From Posidonia oceanica (Eukaryota; Streptophyta; Magnoliopsida; Alismatales; Posidoniaceae), in contig JAZBRS010000039.1 in assembly GCA_037176725.1 (NCBI GenBank), positions 26,572,001 through 26,636,000 on the forward strand: 64,000 bases of DNA, read 5' to 3'. The number at the start of each line of letters is the position of its first letter. The stretch's first letter is position 1. The notes beneath the pieces are model-generated. The model was not told where the DNA came from and made no database searches. It saw only the letters and a program-made list of their open reading frames with translations. This document shows, piece by piece, positions 9,713 to 18,358 of this stretch. The translations under genes were made by a program, and so were the position numbers.

Positions 9713-10435
9713 TTACAATATATCAGTCGGTTCATTGCACAGCTTACGCCCATCTGCGAACCCATATTCAAGCTCTTGAGGAAGAATGCGCAGATTCACT
9801 GGAGCGAGGAGTGTCAGGCTGCATTTGCCAAGATCAAGCAGCTGTTGATCAAGCCTCCTGTCTTGGTCCCGCCTACGCCGGGGAGACCTTTGCTTCTCTA
9901 CCTTTCTACCACGCAGCATTCCATGGGCACCGTCTTGGGCCAACATGACGAATCTGGTAGAAAGGAGCGCGCCATCTACTACCTGAGCAAGAAATTTAAT
10001 GAATGCGAAGCCAGGTACACAACACTAGAGAAGACCTGCTTGTCACTTGTCTGGGCTGCACAGAAGCTAAGACACTACCTGATGGCATACCCAGTGCAGC
10101 TCTTATGCCGGCATGATCCTATCAAGTTCCTCTTTCAGAAGCCGGCCATGGTGGGCAGATGTGCTAAGTGGCAGGTGTTATTGTCTCAGTACGACATCAC
10201 CTTTGTCACACAGAAATCCATGAAGGGTCAAGCAATGGCAGACCATCTTGCTGACCTCCCTCTGCCTGAATACCAGCCCTTCCAGACGCAGTTCCCTGAT
10301 GAAGACATTCCTTTTGCGATGGAGGACTCTGAGCAGAAAGATCCTGAAGAAGCAGAGGAATGGCAGCTCTACTTTGATGGTGCAGTCAACAAGCAGGGCC
10401 GAGGCGTAGGCGCAGTGCTGACCACGCCCCAATGA
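9713..10435 (+). CDS. E1 connection/Ty3-type RNase H and start of archaeal-type RNase H
   Basis: After the frameshift the frame (open from 9776) encodes the RT end, then a Ty3-type RNase H region (LLLYLSTTQHSMGTVLG ... KLRHYLMAYPVQLL ... MADHLADLP). The first catalytic Asp of this domain is not seen: LYLSTTQ stands where LYLDAS is usual. A second RNase H begins with EEWQLYFDGAV, the D of FDGA at 10376-10378, as in Tat elements that gained an archaeal-type RNase H. A TGA at 10433-10435 interrupts this second domain; the frame continues straight after it. Confidence 0.83.
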   Translation, partial: LQYISRFIAQLTPICEPIFKLLRKNAQIHWSEECQAAFAKIKQLLIKPPVLVPPTPGRPLLLYLSTTQHSMGTVLGQHDESGRKERAIYYLSKKFNECEARYTTLEKTCLSLVWAAQKLRHYLMAYPVQLLCRHDPIKFLFQKPAMVGRCAKWQVLLSQYDITFVTQKSMKGQAMADHLADLPLPEYQPFQTQFPDEDIPFAMEDSEQKDPEEAEEWQLYFDGAVNKQGRGVGAVLTTPQ

Positions 10436-12085
10436 CAGATGACTCCTTTCGCGAGGAAGCTGACTTTCACCTGCACAAACAACGAAGCAGAATACGAAGC
10501 ATGCATCCTGGGGTTGAAAGTCGCCCTCGAGCATGAGGCGCAGAAGCTGCATGTGCACAGCGATGCCATGCTGGTAATTTCTCAAGTGAACGGCGACTGG
10601 AAGACAAAAGATCCCAAGCTTGTGCCGTATCACGAACACCTGCTGAGGCTGATGGAAAAATTCAAGAGCATCCGCTTCACGTACCTGAACAGAGCAAAGA
10701 ACGCGTATGCAGACGCGCTAGCAACTCTGGCATCCTGGCTCACCATTTCAGAAGACAGCACTATGGATGTATCAGTCACTCGCATTGAACAGCCTGCATA
10801 CTGCATGAGCATAGAGGAAGTGGATCCCGCAGAGGGGCAGCCCTGGTATCAGGACATAAAATCTTTCCTGGAGTCTGGTAGCTTTCCTCCTGATACCACA
10901 GCAACAGACAAGAGGACTCTGGCGCGTCTGGCGTCAAAGTATGTGCTAGGGGCCGGGCAGCTGTACAGAAGGTCATACAATCAGATGCTACTGCGCTGCC
11001 TGAACAAATCGGAGGCTGACACGCTGATGCTCCAAGTGCATGCAGGGACCTGTGGCCCGCACATGAACGGCGTCCTCCTGGCCAAGAAGATCATGCTGCA
11101 AGGTTATTTCTGGCAGACCATGGAAGCCGACTGCTGCCGGTTCGTGCGTAGATGCCACAACTGTCAAATCCATGGTAACTTTATCAAGGCCCCTCCACAT
11201 CAGCTGCACAACATGTCTTCGCCATGGCCTTTCTCCACCTGGGGGATCGATGTCATCGGCGCCATCCACCCTGCTGCTTCAAATGGTCATCGTTACATTC
11301 TGGTAGTGATCGATTACTTTACCAAGTGGGTGGAAGCAGCCTCTTACAGGACAGTCACCGCTGCGGCAACAGAAAAATTTATCAGAAACAATATCGTTGC
11401 CCGATATGGGGTCTCGCACTCAGTCATCTCTGATAATGGCACAAACTTCATTGCCAAAAGGATCGAAGAATACCTGCAAAGTCTCAAGATCAAGCACCAT
11501 CGATCCTCGCCCTATCGGCCTCAGATGAACGGAGCAGTGGAATCTGCAAACAAGAACATTATCAAGATCTTGAAGAAAATGGCAGAAACCCACAAGGATT
11601 GGCACGATAAGCTCCCGTACGCGCTCTGGGCGTACAGGACATCAATCCGGACCTCTACAGGAGCCATCCCGTACTCTCTGGTGTACGGCATGGAAGCGGT
11701 GTTACCTGTTGAAGTGGAGATCCCCTCTCTGCGGATCCTGCGGGAAGCTGAGTTGGAAGAAGCAGAATGGGTCGAAGACCGCTGCGTCCAACTGAACTTG
11801 ATTGATGAGCGCAGATTGCAAGCCATGCACAACGCTCACTGCTATCAGAAGCGGATGGCCAGAGCATTCTTGAAGAAGGTCCAGCCCAGAAGCTTCCAGC
11901 CAGGGGACCTTGTCTTGCGCGCCATTCATTTGCCTGACGGTCGAGGGAAATTCCGACCCAATTGGTGTGGCCCCTTTGTGGTCAAGCAGATCTTTTCGGG
12001 AGGCGCTGTAACTCTTGAGGATATGGACCAGGTCAAGCAGTCTGAGCCCGTCAACCTCTGCTATCTGAAGAAATACTATCAGTAG
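10436..12085 (+). CDS. E1 archaeal-type RNase H (rest) and integrase
   Basis: The reading is the same frame as the previous segment. Residues are counted from the ATG at 10439, which is internal to the chain. The RNase H continues with NNEAEYEA (E18), HSDAML (D42) and YADALATLA (D92), so all four acidic residues exist across the two pieces. Integrase follows: zinc-binding H201, H208, C239, C242; catalytic core D271 (WGIDVIG), D332 (ISDNGTNF), E368 (GAVESANK), spacing D-x60-D-x35-E; then a GPY/F-type end (NWCGPFVVK). There is no chromodomain, as expected for Tat. Integrase inserts the cDNA in the nucleus with a 5-bp duplication, the size seen at the solo LTRs here. The protein end is TAG 12083. 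Confidence 0.9.
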   Translation, partial: QMTPFARKLTFTCTNNEAEYEACILGLKVALEHEAQKLHVHSDAMLVISQVNGDWKTKDPKLVPYHEHLLRLMEKFKSIRFTYLNRAKNAYADALATLASWLTISEDSTMDVSVTRIEQPAYCMSIEEVDPAEGQPWYQDIKSFLESGSFPPDTTATDKRTLARLASKYVLGAGQLYRRSYNQMLLRCLNKSEADTLMLQVHAGTCGPHMNGVLLAKKIMLQGYFWQTMEADCCRFVRRCHNCQIHGNFIKAPPHQLHNMSSPWPFSTWGIDVIGAIHPAASNGHRYILVVIDYFTKWVEAASYRTVTAAATEKFIRNNIVARYGVSHSVISDNGTNFIAKRIEEYLQSLKIKHHRSSPYRPQMNGAVESANKNIIKILKKMAETHKDWHDKLPYALWAYRTSIRTSTGAIPYSLVYGMEAVLPVEVEIPSLRILREAELEEAEWVEDRCVQLNLIDERRLQAMHNAHCYQKRMARAFLKKVQPRSFQPGDLVLRAIHLPDGRGKFRPNWCGPFVVKQIFSGGAVTLEDMDQVKQSEPVNLCYLKKYYQ

Positions 12086-13606
12086 CCGAAAGCGACCCCG
12101 TTGCAGATGCCCTTCTCCCGCCTACATTTACATTCTCACCTTCTTACTTCATCTCCTTTCAAATCATCATCATCATCCTCTCAGCTCTTACCCCTTTCTT
12201 TTCAAAATCATCATCATCATCCTTTCAGCTCTTGCACCCTTTCTTTTCAAATCATCATCGTCATCCTCTCAAACGTCACATCTTTTGCCCGGTGATGACA
12301 ACCGGAAGTGCTTGCCTGCTCTGGAAGGAGTCACCCTGCCTCACCTGGCACTACTTAGATGTCTTAGCAAGTGAGGGAGCCACCACCAATAAGGATAGGC
12401 GAACTGCCCGATCTCACAAGGACATACACCTCTGAGGGAGAAAAAATGTTAGGTTGTGAGCTTGAAAAAGTGAGAATAGACATCTAGGTTTGGGCACCTC
12501 CAAGGAACAGAAGACGAAGACAGAAGCCGGCCCTAGAGATAGGGGTGTGCAGTCTAACCCTGCTCCTTCTATCCATCACACAGCAGACCCAAAGCCTAAA
12601 TCCATTACAATTCAAGCACCCTTCTTTTGCCACCAGAATGGGGATAGCAAAAGCCTGAAAAAAAAGAGGAAAAAGATCAAGCAAAAAAAGAAAAAAAGAG
12701 ATAGAACAGAAACAAAAACAAAAAAAGGAGAAAAGCAAGCAAAACAAAAAACAAAAAGAAGAAGAAAAAGGCAAGTTGTGGCCCAAAAAGCACAGGCACC
12801 GCTATCCCCCATACTTTACTAGAGATCCCCAGCATGTCAAGCCTGGAAAAGGGGTCTACCACATCCTCCCAAGAGCAAACACATACCTTCTCCTAGCTAG
12901 GGGCAGAGAAAGACTGCATACCTATGAGGGAGAAACCTTTCAAAAAAAAGAGAGAGCTGAAAGAATAGGTGTAGGTCCTGAGAGTGCAGCCAGTAGCCTG
13001 TCCTCACCACATCACCACCTGTATAATGCCAACAACCTGTTCCGGAGCGCCACCAATAAGCCGAGAGTCTGAGTAGGGCCCAGTGAGTCAGGGACCACTC
13101 CCTTCCTCTACAGCAGGTACCAAAGCACTCCGTATGCTGAGGGCACCCTAGCATACCCATCCATCCAAGCATACCCATCCATTCAAGCATACTTATTCAT
13201 CCAATAATATTCATCCTCATAAGCATATCACTAACATCTTGCATTCATGCATCTCCTTCCTTTCTTTTCCCCTTCCGCCAATCTCTCCACTCTGCAACAC
13301 GCTCAGGTCCTGAGGCAGTACTTCTCCCCAGCAGAGGCACATCGACGACACACAAGCTGCGCTGGTCCAGATTTCCTACCAATCCTCGCCCCCATGTCCG
13401 TGAGGCTGCTGTGGAATCCCCCTGCTTATCAGTGCTTAATTGCTATGTTCTGTTATCACTTTGCCTAGATGCATTTTGGAACTACATTTTCAGTCTCAGT
13501 TTCTGCTTGTTGTCAGTGATTACATACCTGCAAGATCTGACTGATTGTTGATAACAGGTACCTTCAAGCCTTGCAGTAATCAGCCCGTCTTCTGCAATCA
13601 AGTACA
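12086..13606 (+). other. E1 region between integrase and the extra ORF
   Basis: I see no coding region. It contains a three-copy 55-bp-type repeat with ATCATCATCATC cores (12140-12290), a strongly purine/A-rich strand (12640-12775) that could serve as an internal plus-strand primer, a run of CATCC/CATACCC repeats (13150-13235), and sequence without recognisable features elsewhere. The Lys-rich and Phe-rich ORFs over the A-rich tract are compositional artefacts. Confidence 0.6.
12140..12290 (+). repeat. Three tandem units with ATCATCATC cores
   Basis: Units of roughly 50-55 bp read TTTTCAAATCATCATCATC then CTCTCAGCTCTT and CCCTTTC. Three copies are visible, the last degraded. Confidence 0.75.
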
Positions 13607-14809
13607 ATGGGTTTTCCTACTCTGCTGACTCCCGCACATTGCTCGGAAACCCTGCGAGAATGGATCGGCAGGCTCACTCAGGTAGACTGTGAAAAGCTGC
13701 GCCTCTAGGGGATCCCAACTAAGCTGCTAAAGGCTGCTGATGTGGAGGTCAGCCGCCACCTTTTGTGTGCCGCCGCGAGATTCTGGAAGCCGGCGCATCA
13801 TGTCTTCCGCTTCAACAAAACTGAGCTGACACCTACACTGGAAGAGGTGCGTCGGATCTGCGGCTTTTCAAAGATCTTGGGGCCGCCTGTTTTCATGAGG
13901 CGCGACGGATATCTCCGGGTCCTGAGCCAACTGACTGGGCTCTCCACTCAAAACTGCCAACAGAAGCTAATCTGCACCAGTGGACAAGAGCCTATGCTTC
14001 GCCTTGCACACTTTGATAATATCTTGAACAAGCGTGCTGACCTCGGAGATGAGCTGTGGCTCCGAGGGTTCGTCATCCGCTTTCTGGGCGAACTAATCTT
14101 TACTCATGGCCGACTGACAGTGGCCATCGAGGTCGCAGAGATTGCACTAGCTGTGGTGACCCAGCACATAGACCTAGCACCAGTCGTCTTGGCAGAGACT
14201 TATCGCAGGCTGGACCGCATTTCTCATCACTGCCGCCACTTCCACGGTTGTGGAGCACTTATACAAGTCTGGCTGACCGCGCACTTAGAGATGGACCTTC
14301 TGCGCCCTCAAGTGCATGCTTTCGAAGCTTACTGCAGCAGCGCCCGTACCAGAGCAGACAAGAGCGTCAAAGAAGAGTACGAGAGGCTGTCAGCACTGAC
14401 TGACGACGCCGTGATCTGGCGCATCGTTCCCTCTGCAGCAGAGCCATTCACAATCTTCTTCAGCGCGCGTGACACGCGGCTGATTACTCTTCCAGGCTTC
14501 ACAGCAGGCGTAGAGTACCATCCAATCAGGGTCATGCGCCAGTTCGGCTTCCAGCAGGGCGCCTTCATTGACAGTACAGCGCCTGAGCTTCTACAGACTT
14601 ACCCTCTCAGCACCACTGCCCCAACCAAGAAGCTTGCTAGTCTGATGCAGCATGGGGTCCAATCTACAGACATTGCGGCTGTGAGAGGTACTGGATGCAC
14701 TCCTGATTATGAAGCTGAAGTCCGACAGCTCTGGCCAATCACTGAAGTCCCGCCAGGCGGCCCCTTATTCCCCGACTCCAGGCAGCCAAAGAAGGCCCGA
14801 GTTGACTAG
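13607..14809 (+). pseudogene. Extra ORF downstream of integrase, plant mobile domain/DUF7745-like, with premature TAG
   Basis: An ATG at 13607 opens a frame that meets TAG at 13706-13708 and then stays open to TAG 14807, about 400 codons in all. The open part from 13742 (355 aa) contains FWKPAHHVFRF, ELTPTLEEVRRICG and a helix-rich remainder. That pattern resembles the plant mobile (aminotransferase-like) domain/DUF7745 family, which I recall as common in plant transposon-derived proteins; a search is needed. There is no signal peptide or membrane segment, so it does not look like an envelope. E3 lacks it, and the window shows no 3' half of E2. Its role in the element is unknown. It is on the sense strand, 1.5 kb after integrase. 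Confidence 0.6.
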
Positions 14810-15082
14810 GCCCTTGTGCACCCATCATGTGGTCTTCTTTCAAATTGTACTGTACACTTCTGGCCTGCCGCAGGCATTGTACTTATCAAGATCATATCAA
14901 TGGAAACTATTTCTGCTCTCTGCTTGCACATCAAGACTCTTTGCTGCATTGCATATCATCATCATCATTATCTTGGGCCCTCTAATCAGACTTGCAGACA
15001 TCTCAACGCGGCGAAGTCCTCAGCACCCAATCCGGAGCCCAGAGCATCTGCAGGCCTGCGACACCAAGCTCCGCCGTCCGGC
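14810..15082 (+). other. Spacer after the extra ORF
   Basis: Unique sequence with a short ATCATCATCATTATC run. I see no gene or signal. Confidence 0.5.
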
Positions 15083-15860
15083 GTCCCCAGCTGGTCATCC
15101 CCAGCTGGATCATTATCTCTGCGGGCTGGCACCCCAAACTGCCCGGCGAAAGGTCCGTCAACCTGTCATCCTCCTTAGTTGTTCATCCTCAGCTGAGTCC
15201 CTTGCGGGCTGGCACCCCAAACTGCTCGGCGATGGGTTCGTCAACCTATCATCCATCCACCCGCCTATCTATCTTTGCATCCTGATGCCAGGGGCGCATC
15301 GGCCATCGCCCTGGTATCATCCTGATACCAGGGGCATCTTTCGGCTGCCCTCTGGTATCATCCCCAGCTGATCATCCCCAGCTGAGTTCTCTGCGGGCTA
15401 GCACCCCAAACTGCTCGGCGAAAGGTCCGTCAACCTGACACTCTTCTCGACTGGTCATCCCCAGTCGAGTCCCCAATTGGTCGCCCCCAGCTGGATCATT
15501 ATCTCCGCGGGCTGGCACCCCAAACTGCTCGGCGAAAGGTCTGTCAACCTGACACTCTTCTCGACTGGTCATCCCCAGTCGAGTCCCCAGTTGGTCGCCC
15601 CCAGCTGGATCATTATCTTTGCGGGCTGGCACCCCAAACTGCTCGGCGAAAGGTCTGTCAACCTGGCACTCTTCTCGGCTGGTCATCCCCAGTCGAGTCC
15701 CCAGTTGGTCGCCCCCAGCTGGATCATTATCTCTGCGGGCTGGCACCCCAAACTACTCGGCAAAAGGTCCGTCAACCTGACACTCTTCTCGACTGGTCAT
15801 CCCCAGCTGAGTCCCCAGCTGATCGCCCTCAGCTGAGTCTCTTGCGGGCTAGTACCCCGA
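15083..15860 (+). repeat. 114-bp tandem array in the E1 3' region
   Basis: The GGGCTGGCACCCCAAACTG motif recurs with the following GCTGGC/GCTAGC at 15397, 15511, 15625 and 15739, an exact 114-bp period, with looser copies before (about 15125, 15199) and after (15847). Each unit carries short inverted repeats such as GCA-CCCCAAAC-TGC and CGACTGG...CCAGTCG. Related units occur in E3 at 57130-57365. Confidence 0.9.
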
Positions 15861-16030
15861 ACTACTCGTCTGACAAGCACGACACTCTTGTCATCACTCT
15901 CTGCTTTCGATGCCATGGACGCGCTGGCCAACCCCTGGTGTCATCCCGACACCAGGGGCATCTTTTGATCGCCCCGTGGCATCATTCTTTCCCTCTTTCC
16001 CCTATGACGTTCCTGGCGTCATGGGGATGG
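15301..16030 (+). repeat. Longer palindromes with matching arm changes
   Basis: CCCTGGTATCA/TGATACCAGGG (15309-15319 with 15323-15333), CCCCTGGTGTC/GACACCAGGGG (15932-15942 with 15948-15958), GACAAG/CTTGTC (15872-15877 with 15887-15892), and CCCCTATGACG/CGTCATGGGG with one bulged T (15999-16026). The arms differ between copies but stay complementary. Confidence 0.8.
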
Positions 16031-16149
16031 TTTCTTCTCATCATTCCCTTACCCCTTCTTTGCCGGCCGATAAGTCCGATATCTTATCATTCTCATCATT
16101 CCCTTACCCCTTCTTTGCCGGCCGATAAGTCCGATATCTTATCAATCAA

Positions 16150-16715
16150 CACTTCTCATCATGATCTCATCCCCCTCTTTAGATTAATTTCTCATCATGA
16201 TCTCATCCCCCTCTTTAGATTAATTTCTCATCATGATCTCATCCCCCTCTTTAGCTTAATTTCTCATCATGATCTCATCCCCCTCTTTAGATTAATTTCT
16301 CATCATGATCTCATCCCCCTCTTTAGCTTAGCTTCTCATCATGATCTCATCCCCCTCTTTAGCTTAGCTTCTCATCATGATCTCATCCCCCTCTTTAGCT
16401 TAGCTTCTCATCATGATCTCATCCCACTTTTTAGATTAATTTCTCATCATGATCTCATCCCGCTCTTTAGATTAATTTCTCACCGTGATCTCATCCCCCT
16501 CTTTAGCTTAGCTTCTCATCATGATCTCATCCCCCTCTTTAGATTAATTTCTCATCATGATCTCATCCCCCTCTTTAGCTTAGCTTCTCATCATGATCTC
16601 ATCCCCCTCTTTAGCTTAACTTCTCATCATGATCTCATCCCCCTCTTTAGCCTAGCTTCTCATCATGATCTCATCCCCCTCTTTAGATCAACTTCTCATC
16701 ATTACCTCATCCCCT
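16150..16715 (+). repeat. 36-bp tandem array, about 15 copies
   Basis: The unit is TTCTCATCATGATCTCATCC followed by CCCTCTTTAG and ATTAAT or CTTAGC. Two end variants are interspersed. Because 36 is a multiple of three, a 305-codon frame (15842-16759) stays open and encodes a 12-residue repeat (SHHDLIPLFRLI-like); there is no supported start and I do not call it a gene. GATAAG...CTTATC palindromes flank the array (about 16069-16146 and 16727-16746). Confidence 0.92.
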
Positions 16716-16794
16716 CTTTGCCGACTGATAAGTCCGATATCTTATCATTCTCATCATGATCTTGCCCCCTCTTATCAATCAATCAATCACTCTC

Positions 16795-17820
16795 AGGCTG
16801 ATATTCCTAAACTATCATCTATCAATCACTCGTGCTAGGCTGATATCCGAAACTATCTCAGGCTGATATTCCTAAACTATCTTCTGGTCGATCCATGGTC
16901 GGCCCGCAGTTGTGTTATACGGCTGACATCCAGTAACTGTCCCTCGTCATTGCACTTCTCCAGTTGATAGGTCTGTAAACTATCCACCGGTTGACAGGAC
17001 CGTAAACTGTCGCTCTAGATGATAGACTGTAAACTATCGCGTGCAATTACGTTATACGGCTGACATCCAGTAACTGTCCCTTGCAATTGCGGTTTCCAGT
17101 TGATAGGACTGTAAACTATCCTCCAGTTGATAGGTCTGTAAACTATCCACCAGTTGACAGGACCGTAAACTGTCGTTAGGCTGATACTCCTAAACTATCA
17201 CCCGCAATTGCATTATACGGCTGATATCCAGTAACTATCCCTCATCATTGCGCGTTTCCAGTTGATAGGTCTGTAAACTATCCGCCGGTTGACAGGACCG
17301 TAAACGGTCGCTCCAGTTGATAGGTCTGTAAACTATCCGCCAGTTGGTAGGACTGTAAACTACCACGCGCAATCATGTTATACGGCTGACATCCAGTAAC
17401 TGTCCCTCGCAATGCCGTTTCCAGTTGATAGGACTGTAAACTATCCTCCAGTTGATAGGTCTGTAAACTATCCGCCGGTTGACAGGACCGTAAACTGTCA
17501 CTCCAGATGATAGACTGTAAACTATCCGGCATTGCGTTATACGGCTGATATCCAGTAACTATCCCTCATGGTTTGTGGTTTCCAGTTGATAGGTCTGTAA
17601 ACTATCCTCCAGTTGATAGGTCTGTAAACTATCCACCGGTTGACAGGACCGTAAACTATCGTTAGGCTGATACTCCTAAACTATCACCCACAACCATGTT
17701 ATACGGCTGATATCCAGTAACTATCACTCACAACTGCCTCCGGTTGACAGGACCGTAAACTGTCACTCCCGGTTGATAGGACCGTAAACTATCTGGACGA
17801 TAAGCCCGTCACCTTATCAT
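16795..17820 (+). repeat. Array of short hairpin units (about 22-27 bp)
   Basis: Units have the form arm-loop-arm with a loop like GTCTGTAAA or GACCGTAAA. Arms seen include GATAG/CTATC (16966-16970 with 16980-16984), GACAG/CTGTC (16993-16997 with 17007-17011), GGTAG/CTACC (17346-17350 with 17360-17364), GACA/TGTC (16925-16928 with 16938-16941) and GATAAG/CTTATC (17799-17804 with 17813-17818). Most units stay self-complementary while the arm sequence changes; a few, such as one near 17640-17660, are mismatched. A related array with different unit order is in E3. Confidence 0.88.
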
Positions 17821-18140
17821 TTTTTTCCTCCTTTTCGGCGTGGCCTTGTCCCAGGAAGACGAAGTCACGCACCCCCTTTCTGCGATAGGAGAGGTGGCCT
17901 CTCTCCCCTCGCACCCTTCTCTCCTGCTAGCTTGCTCCCCGGGCGGGGACCAGCTGCACCCTGCTTTCCTTTGCTTTGTCGCGCAAGTCTGGCCTCCCTG
18001 CCAGATATTCGTGCCACATCGCACCTTTTTATCATTTTTCCTGCATCATCTCTGTACTTTCTTAGCTAGCACTGCATATTACTTCAGTATCACTTGCACA
18101 GCATCAGCATTTTCTTCTAGCTGCACTAACTTTTATACTA
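17821..18140 (+). other. GC-rich spacer before the conserved 3' tail
   Basis: No ORF is convincing. It holds further small inverted repeats (TCCCC-GGGC-GGGGA near 17936-17949; GGAGAG...CTCTCC near 17887-17907) and a T/C-rich stretch. Confidence 0.45.
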
Positions 18141-18358
18141 ACTCTTGCATTGCACTCGCATCAGCATGCATACACACAGCACAGCATCCATCTGCACTGG
18201 CATCTGGCATTGCGGCAACGGGCTACGATCTTCGGTGCATCCGCCGGATAAGTAGCTCACGCCCATAGCAACCCGCTGCTCGCGCCGGTCAGATGGGGTG
18301 TTTTGTCAACCCTGAGCAGCGGCCGCGCTCCGCTTGCCCTCGCTCAGGGAGGGGCATC
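18141..18358 (+). promoter_or_regulatory. Conserved 3' tail with purine tract and bulged hairpin
   Basis: About 190 bp are almost identical in E3 (60530-60744). The purine tract AGGGAGGGG (18346-18354) followed by CATC precedes the LTR and should prime plus-strand synthesis. AGATGGGGTG plus GTCAAC (18291-18310, five-base bulge) is complementary to GTTGACACCCCATCT at 18360-18374 inside the LTR; within it CCTGAGC (18311-18317) pairs with GCTCAGG (18342-18348), which overlaps the start of the purine tract. Confidence 0.75.

Noticed and set aside
12490..12822. Lys-rich ORF after integrase and Phe-rich ORFs opposite
   Set aside because: Produced by the A-rich tract; low complexity with no conserved motif.
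13607..14809. Envelope gene downstream of integrase
   Set aside because: No signal peptide, transmembrane segment or fusion-like motif; similarity is to plant mobile-domain proteins instead.
16150..16715. CRISPR-like look of regularly repeated units
   Set aside because: Units are directly adjacent with no unique spacers and lie inside a plant retrotransposon.
15842..16759. 305-codon ORF with a 12-residue repeat as a protein gene
   Set aside because: Comes from the 36-bp tandem repeat; flanking sequence is palindromic non-coding repeat and no start or homologue is recognised.
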